A stretch of DNA of 64,000 bases from CAZTHM01 sp041946825. Lineage in GTDB: Bacteria; Acidobacteriota; Terriglobia; UBA7540. The notes under the pieces are model-generated. The model made no database searches, was not told the origin of the DNA, and was given only the letters and a program-made list of their open reading frames with translations. Positions 59,301-64,000 of the stretch are shown piece by piece (the first letter of the stretch is position 1; each line of letters starts with the position of its first letter). Location of the stretch: the NCBI GenBank assembly GCA_041946825.1, contig JBHGBD010000024.1, positions 8,878 to 72,877 of the forward strand, written 5' to 3'. The translations under genes were made by a program, and so were the position numbers.

Positions 59301-62093
59301 ATGCGTCAACTGAAGTACTACTTCTGTGTTTTCCTCTTCATCGTGACTGGCTTCGCGCCCGGTGTGTCGCCGGCGGCCGAGGGCCAGAAAATCTCCCTGA
59401 ACGGCGACTGGAATTTCGTTGCCGACCCGGCGGGGGCGATGAAGCTGACGGACCTGGCTTCCGTGGCGAACGCCCGCCCCACGCGCATTCCTTCGTCGTG
59501 GCAACAGCAATTCGACGACTTGCGCGACTACGCCGGCGTGGCGTGGTACTGGCGCGTGCTCAAGCTCGACGCGCGGCCCGATTCCAGACAGAGCGTCGCG
59601 CTGCTGCGCTTTGGGGCGGTGGATTATCTCGCCGATGTTTACGTGAACGGCCAGAAAGTGGGCTCGCACGAAGGCGGCTACCTGCCATTCGATTTTGATG
59701 TGAGCCAGTTGCTCATCACAGGAGACAACCAGATTGCCGTACGCGTGGTCGATCCCGGTCCGACGGCGAAGGAGGTGGAAGGGATTCGATACGCGGAGAT
59801 TCCCCACGGCAAACAGAATTGGTACGTCCAGACCAGCGGGCTCTGGCAGGACGTGGAACTGGACGTGCGCCCGCGCATGCATTTCGGGTCGGTGCACATC
59901 AGTGCGGGCGCCAGCGGGAATTTCAAAATCCAGGCGTCGGTCCGCAACTTGACGGTGGATCTCCCCATCGCCGAAACGCTGCGACTGAAGGCCGAGATTC
60001 GCGACGCCGCCGGCAAGACGGTCTGGACAGGGGCCGCCGATTTGAAGCGCGGCCAGGAAAGTTACGAACTTTCCGGAGTCGTCGCAAATCCTGCGCTCTG
60101 GGACATCGGGCGGCCCTCGCTCTACACTTTGCGCGCCACTCTGCCGACCGGCGATACGCGTGAGGAGCGTTTCGGTTTCAGGACGTTCGAAACCCGAGGC
60201 GGAAAATTCCTTCTCAATGGCCGCGCCGTTTATCTTCGCGCCGCGCTCGACCAGGATTTCTACCCCGAAACGATTTACACACCGCCGTCATTGGAGTTCC
60301 TCAAAAACGAGATGGAGCAGGCGAAGTTGCTGGGGCTCAACATGCTCCGCTGCCACATCAAGGTGCCCGACCCGCGTTATCTGCAGGCCGCAGACGAAGC
60401 GGGCGTGCTGATCTGGTACGAGATTCCCAACTGGGACAAGCTCACCGAAGACTCGAAGCGGCGCGGCATGGAGACGCTGCGCGGCATGGCGGAGCGCGAC
60501 TGGAACCATCCTTCGATTGTCGTCGTGAGTGTCATTAACGAGAGCTGGGGAATCGACCTGAAAGACGCGGCGCAGCGTTCGTGGCTGGATCACGCTTACC
60601 ACGAGGCGAAAGCCATGGTCCCGTGGCTGGTGGTGGACAACAGCCCGTGCTGCGACAACTTCCACATGGTCACCGACATTGCGGACTTTCACCAGTACAA
60701 CGCCGTTCCGGACCACGCGTCCGATTTCGACCGTTTCGTGGAAGACATGGCGCGGCGGCCCGGATGGCTTTTCAGCCGGTACAACGACTCGTCGCCGCGG
60801 GGCGACGAGCCGTTGGTGCTCTCCGAATTCGGCAACTGGGGCCTGCCGCGCTTGCCGGAGGAAAAGCCTTGGTGGTTCGCGCGGCCGTTTACGGAAGACC
60901 AGCCGGTCACCCTTCCGGCCGGTGTTGAAGAGCGCTTCAAATCGTACCAGCTTGACAAGATTTTTGGCGACTACAACGCTCTGGCGGATGCTGCCCAGTG
61001 GCATCAGTTCCGCGCGTTGAAATATGAAATCGATGCCATCCGTGCGCGGCCGGAGTTGCAGGGTTACGTCATCACGGAATTCACGGATCTGAATTGGGAA
61101 GCCAACGGGCTGCTCGACATGTGGCGCAAGCCGAAGGCTCACGCGAGCGAATTGCGCAAGCTCCAGCAGGACGATTTACTCGTGGCGCGCGCCGAGAAAC
61201 GCAACCTCGTCCCGGGAGAGAAAGGGCAGGTCGACCTTTCCTTTTCACACTATGGAGCCGAAGCGCCTTCGGCCGTGCGATTGAGTTGGGAACTCGAAGG
61301 CACGGCGGTGAATGGGAATCTCGTATTTCCCGCGGTGGCGCCGGGGACCGCGGGGAGCGTTGGGAAAATCGAATTCGTCGCTCCGGAAGTCGATGCGCCG
61401 GCGCGGCGGCGTTTGATGGCGCGGCTTTCGTCAGGAGCGAAAGTGATTTCCGAGACCGCCTTGGATTTCTACATTTATCCGCGCAAGTCGCCGGATTTGC
61501 CGCCACCGGTTTCGTTTCACGATCCCGCCGGGCGGCTGCGCAGGCTGCAAATCGAGATGCGCGCGCGAAACTATCTGCAGCCCAGCGGCTCGGAGACCTT
61601 CCCGGTCTTGGTTACCTCCGTATTCGATGACGAAGTCAAAAACCAGCTTCGGTCGGGCGGGCGGGTGATTCTGCTGCCCTCGGACAAACAAACCATCGCT
61701 CCGGGAATCGAAATTGTGCCGCGCGCCGGGTCGTTTCTGGATGGCAACTGGATCTCGAGCTATCTCTGGATCCGCAAGGCCCAGGAGCCCTTCAAAGCCA
61801 TCGGCTTCGAGACGCTGCCGGGCTTCGAGATTCAATCCGTGTCCCCCAACACCGTGGTCCAGGGGCTGAAGCCCGAGGCGTTCGGCGATGTGCTCTCGGG
61901 AATTTTTTATGGTTGGGTTCACTCGAACGTCGCCACGCTCATTCAGGCGAAGGCTGGAACAGGGAAGCTGGTGATTTGTACTTTTTCGCTCGGCACGACT
62001 TACGGCAGCGATCCGTACGCAACGTATTTGCTTGATGCGCTGGTGCGGTACATCGTTGCGGGGTCCGCGCCGACGATAGAAATTCCGCTTTAA
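59301..62093 (+). CDS. Secreted GH2 family glycosidase (beta-galactosidase/glucuronidase type)
   Basis: 930 residues from the ATG at 59301 (GGGAG nine bases upstream; a TTG at 59298 is also in frame), with a signal peptide (YYFCVFLFIVTGFAPGVSPA). The GH2 order is visible: sugar-binding jelly roll (ISLNGDWNFVADPAG, YLADVYVNGQKVGSHEGGY), immunoglobulin-like domain, and TIM barrel with acid/base Glu in VVSVINESWGID (about residue 413) and nucleophile Glu in LVLSEFGNWG (about 508). An extra C-terminal region of about 300 residues (LPPPVSFHDPAGRLRRLQIE to IVAGSAPTIEIPL) lies beyond the usual GH2 length. Substrate not determined; it belongs with the other exported glycosidases of the window. Confidence 0.92.
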   Translation: MRQLKYYFCVFLFIVTGFAPGVSPAAEGQKISLNGDWNFVADPAGAMKLTDLASVANARPTRIPSSWQQQFDDLRDYAGVAWYWRVLKLDARPDSRQSVALLRFGAVDYLADVYVNGQKVGSHEGGYLPFDFDVSQLLITGDNQIAVRVVDPGPTAKEVEGIRYAEIPHGKQNWYVQTSGLWQDVELDVRPRMHFGSVHISAGASGNFKIQASVRNLTVDLPIAETLRLKAEIRDAAGKTVWTGAADLKRGQESYELSGVVANPALWDIGRPSLYTLRATLPTGDTREERFGFRTFETRGGKFLLNGRAVYLRAALDQDFYPETIYTPPSLEFLKNEMEQAKLLGLNMLRCHIKVPDPRYLQAADEAGVLIWYEIPNWDKLTEDSKRRGMETLRGMAERDWNHPSIVVVSVINESWGIDLKDAAQRSWLDHAYHEAKAMVPWLVVDNSPCCDNFHMVTDIADFHQYNAVPDHASDFDRFVEDMARRPGWLFSRYNDSSPRGDEPLVLSEFGNWGLPRLPEEKPWWFARPFTEDQPVTLPAGVEERFKSYQLDKIFGDYNALADAAQWHQFRALKYEIDAIRARPELQGYVITEFTDLNWEANGLLDMWRKPKAHASELRKLQQDDLLVARAEKRNLVPGEKGQVDLSFSHYGAEAPSAVRLSWELEGTAVNGNLVFPAVAPGTAGSVGKIEFVAPEVDAPARRRLMARLSSGAKVISETALDFYIYPRKSPDLPPPVSFHDPAGRLRRLQIEMRARNYLQPSGSETFPVLVTSVFDDEVKNQLRSGGRVILLPSDKQTIAPGIEIVPRAGSFLDGNWISSYLWIRKAQEPFKAIGFETLPGFEIQSVSPNTVVQGLKPEAFGDVLSGIFYGWVHSNVATLIQAKAGTGKLVICTFSLGTTYGSDPYATYLLDALVRYIVAGSAPTIEIPL

Positions 62094-62263
62094 GATGAGA
62101 TCACTTTCCTGCGTTTTTCACAGGGAACTGACAACTGGCCACCGGGACCTTCATTCTTCGCGGACGATCACATAGCGGGCGAGCGCTCCCTGCCACTCCC
62201 TGAGTGAGTGGGGAAAATCCTTCCGGTTGAAGAGAATGGGCGCCCGTAGAGGGGAATTCGGAT

Positions 62264-63730
62264 TCAGTGCTGCGTTCCGGCGGGTCCTTCCAGCCGGCGC
62301 AAATCCCGGTCGATCTTGTCTTGCAAGCCGGTCTGCCGTTGTGCGATGGCCAGTTCGCGCGCCTGCCGCATGTACCGCAAGGCGTTCTCTCGATCGCCCG
62401 AGCGCGCGTAGGCGGCGCCCAGAGCGTAAGCGTATGTCGGTTGGCTCGCCTGGTCCTTGGTATCGACCGCCTTCGCAAGCTCCTCGATCCCTTCTTTGAA
62501 TTTCCGCTGGTTAATGAGTATTCGTCCCAGGTTGAAATGCGCCTGCGGGAAATCGGGCTTGGCGGCGATGGCGCTGCGAAACTCCGTCACCGCTTGCTCA
62601 AGCTTACCCTCCCGCTGAAGAATGTCGCCAAGATTGAGGTGTGCGCCGGCGTGCTGAGGGTCGGTTTTGAGCGCACTTCGAAAGGCTTCTTCGGCCTGCT
62701 GGTATTTGCCCTGGTTAAGGAGCAATACTCCGTAGTTGAAATGACTCTCCACCGAGTTGGGATCCAGCCGGAGTGCGGCCCGGTAGTGTTCTTCTGCCTT
62801 GTCGAACTGACCAAGGCGGCCATAAATGGAGATCAGGTTGATATGCCCCCAAATCTGTTGCGGGTCAATGGCGAGCGCCTGTTCGTGGTTGGCTGCGGCC
62901 TGTTCCAGCTTTCCTTGGCGGGCGAATTCGATTCCCAAACCAATGAGAGTCGCAGGGCTGGTGAAAAGCTCATTTAATTCGGCTTGATAGCGGTCACCCG
63001 CGCCGGCGATGTCGAACCGGTGTTCTTCGTAGAGAGCTGCTTCCTGACGCGCCTCCTCGGGCTTGCCGAGCCGCCGGTAGATCAGGGCCAGTGCATAGTG
63101 CGCGGCCCCAAAATTGGGGAAGAGTTCGCAAGCCTTGCGCAGCGCCTCGAGGGCGGCCGGCGTATCTTTGGCCGCGGAAAGCACCCGTCCCAATCCGTAA
63201 TATGCCTGAGCGCTGTCAGGGTGACGGCGGACCACCGACTCGAGCCACCCGCGCGCTCCCTCAATGTCGCCCGAAGCCAGAAGGGAGTCGCCCAATTTCA
63301 ATTGCGCGGGCAGGTTCCCGGGATCGAGCTTCAGGGCATCGCGAAAAGTGCGCACGGCTGCCGCATGTTCCCCTTGGGCAGCCTGAACGGAGCCCAGATA
63401 GTAGGCCCACCGGAACGACTTGGGGTCAAGCGCGCGGGCGCGCAGGTAGCAAATCTCCGCTCGGTGGTCGTTGGACTGATACGCGTGCAGGATCATTCCC
63501 AGCTTTCCCACTGCGACCGGATCGTGGGGATGATCGACCGCGCCGGCAAAAGCCTCTCGGACTTTCTCGCGAACGGACGATGGAAAACTGTCAGGAACGA
63601 CGGACGGCAGTTCCGGCAATTCTGGCAGGGCGGCGCGCTCCACCTGTCCCGCCGCTGCGGCAGTACTGGTCAGCAGTAACATGGCGGTCCGGATCAGCTT
63701 CCCCCGCCGGAATCTGTCCTCGTAAGCCAT
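62264..63730 (-). CDS. Exported TPR-repeat protein
   Basis: 488 residues with a signal-like N-terminus (FRRGKLIRTAMLLLTSTAAA). It contains about eleven TPR units in two blocks separated by a non-TPR stretch (ALYEEHRFDIAGAGDRYQAE). Units include EICYLRARALDPKSFRWAYY, AANHEQALAIDPQQIWGHIN and AEEAFRSALKTDPQHAGAHL. It has no catalytic domain. It is convergent with the GH2 gene and resembles the exported TPR proteins at 17507-21144 in style, so a periplasmic interaction role is likely. The ribosome site is weak. Confidence 0.85.
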   Translation of the reverse strand: MAYEDRFRRGKLIRTAMLLLTSTAAAAGQVERAALPELPELPSVVPDSFPSSVREKVREAFAGAVDHPHDPVAVGKLGMILHAYQSNDHRAEICYLRARALDPKSFRWAYYLGSVQAAQGEHAAAVRTFRDALKLDPGNLPAQLKLGDSLLASGDIEGARGWLESVVRRHPDSAQAYYGLGRVLSAAKDTPAALEALRKACELFPNFGAAHYALALIYRRLGKPEEARQEAALYEEHRFDIAGAGDRYQAELNELFTSPATLIGLGIEFARQGKLEQAAANHEQALAIDPQQIWGHINLISIYGRLGQFDKAEEHYRAALRLDPNSVESHFNYGVLLLNQGKYQQAEEAFRSALKTDPQHAGAHLNLGDILQREGKLEQAVTEFRSAIAAKPDFPQAHFNLGRILINQRKFKEGIEELAKAVDTKDQASQPTYAYALGAAYARSGDRENALRYMRQARELAIAQRQTGLQDKIDRDLRRLEGPAGTQH

Positions 63731-63944
63731 TCCAATGTGCTTTACTGTACCATCGACGGGAAACCGTGTCTCGCCTTCAGACGCATACCTGGGGCCCTGA
63801 CCCCGTCCATGCGGTTAGCTTGTGAATCAATCTGAGTTTCAAGATCGAAACCCGGAACGAGGCGAACTGGGCAGAGGATATGGGTGGTCTCTGCGCGGGC
63901 GGACCCATGCTCGGAGTTTCATCACACGAACCGAAGGTTTCTGG

Positions 63945-64000
63945 TCGGGGCGCCCGGATTTGAACCGGGGACCTCTTGCGCCCAAGGCAAGCGCGCTACC
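63945..64000 (-). tRNA. tRNA-Pro (TGG), 5' part beyond the window edge
   Basis: On the minus strand the anticodon arm CTTGC-CTTGGGC-GCAAG (anticodon TGG), T arm CCCCGGTTCAAATCCGGGG-like and acceptor 3' strand CGCCCCG-A are intact. CCA is encoded at 63942-63944. The 5' acceptor strand and part of the D arm lie outside the window. Confidence 0.92.

Overview
The window looks like a chromosomal segment of an Acidobacteriota bacterium, probably a soil heterotroph. This is inferred from the high GC content, a 1,270-residue Oar-type TonB receptor with an N-terminal carboxypeptidase-regulatory-like domain, a winged-helix/TolB-like/TPR one-component regulator, many secreted TPR proteins, and intergenic GTCATTCTGAG...CGAAGAATC repeats. 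No rRNA is present to confirm it.

Layout. (1) 1-5.5 kb: three exported hydrolases: a Tat-type amidohydrolase cut by the left edge, a TIM-barrel glycosidase-like protein, and a clan GH-A glycosidase with an FnIII-like tail. (2) 5.5-21.1 kb: two tandem 1,060-1,120-residue exported (alpha/alpha)-barrel-like enzymes, then a GntR/FCD regulator, the Oar-type receptor, a clear rho-independent terminator and three consecutive exported TPR proteins. The same 15-bp operator-like sequence sits at the promoter of the enzyme pair and at the gntR promoter, so this looks like one regulated glycan-use locus. (3) 21.1-29.1 kb: two half-size EamA/DMT transporters, a third paralogue of the large enzymes in an operon with an enolase-superfamily sugar-acid dehydratase, a Tat-exported GH127-like protein and an SDR dehydrogenase. 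Together these suggest release of sugars or uronates followed by oxidation and dehydration. (4) 29.5-35.8 kb: a TetR-controlled HlyD/ABC efflux operon like E. coli ybhGFSR, but with the ATPase split into two genes. (5) 35.9-38.7 kb: perR-katG peroxide defence with a PerR/Fur-type box. (6) 38.9-45.7 kb: tRNA-His, small exported proteins (including DUF1326) and a Tat-exported xanthine-dehydrogenase-family operon. (7) 45.9-50.5 kb: an XRE/DUF6036 toxin-antitoxin-like pair, a YihY membrane protein with an SIS-domain protein, a leaderless XRE regulator, and a tRNA-Arg / GIY-YIG / broken tRNA-Arg cassette. (8) 50.8-64 kb: the wHTH-TPR regulator, a duplicated-domain exported protein, an FNR-type reductase, a DUF4126 protein, a methyltransferase, a GSA-type aminotransferase, a secreted GH2, a TPR protein and a partial tRNA-Pro.

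Most unusual observations: the shared GntR operator linking two promoters; the three-member family of large uncharacterised exported enzymes; the GIY-YIG gene bracketed by an intact tRNA-Arg and a second copy in which two 5-6 nt stretches are replaced by the same 14-nt palindrome; and interspersed repeats whose core is swapped for different hairpins in each copy. All assignments come from reading the sequence. No database search was run.
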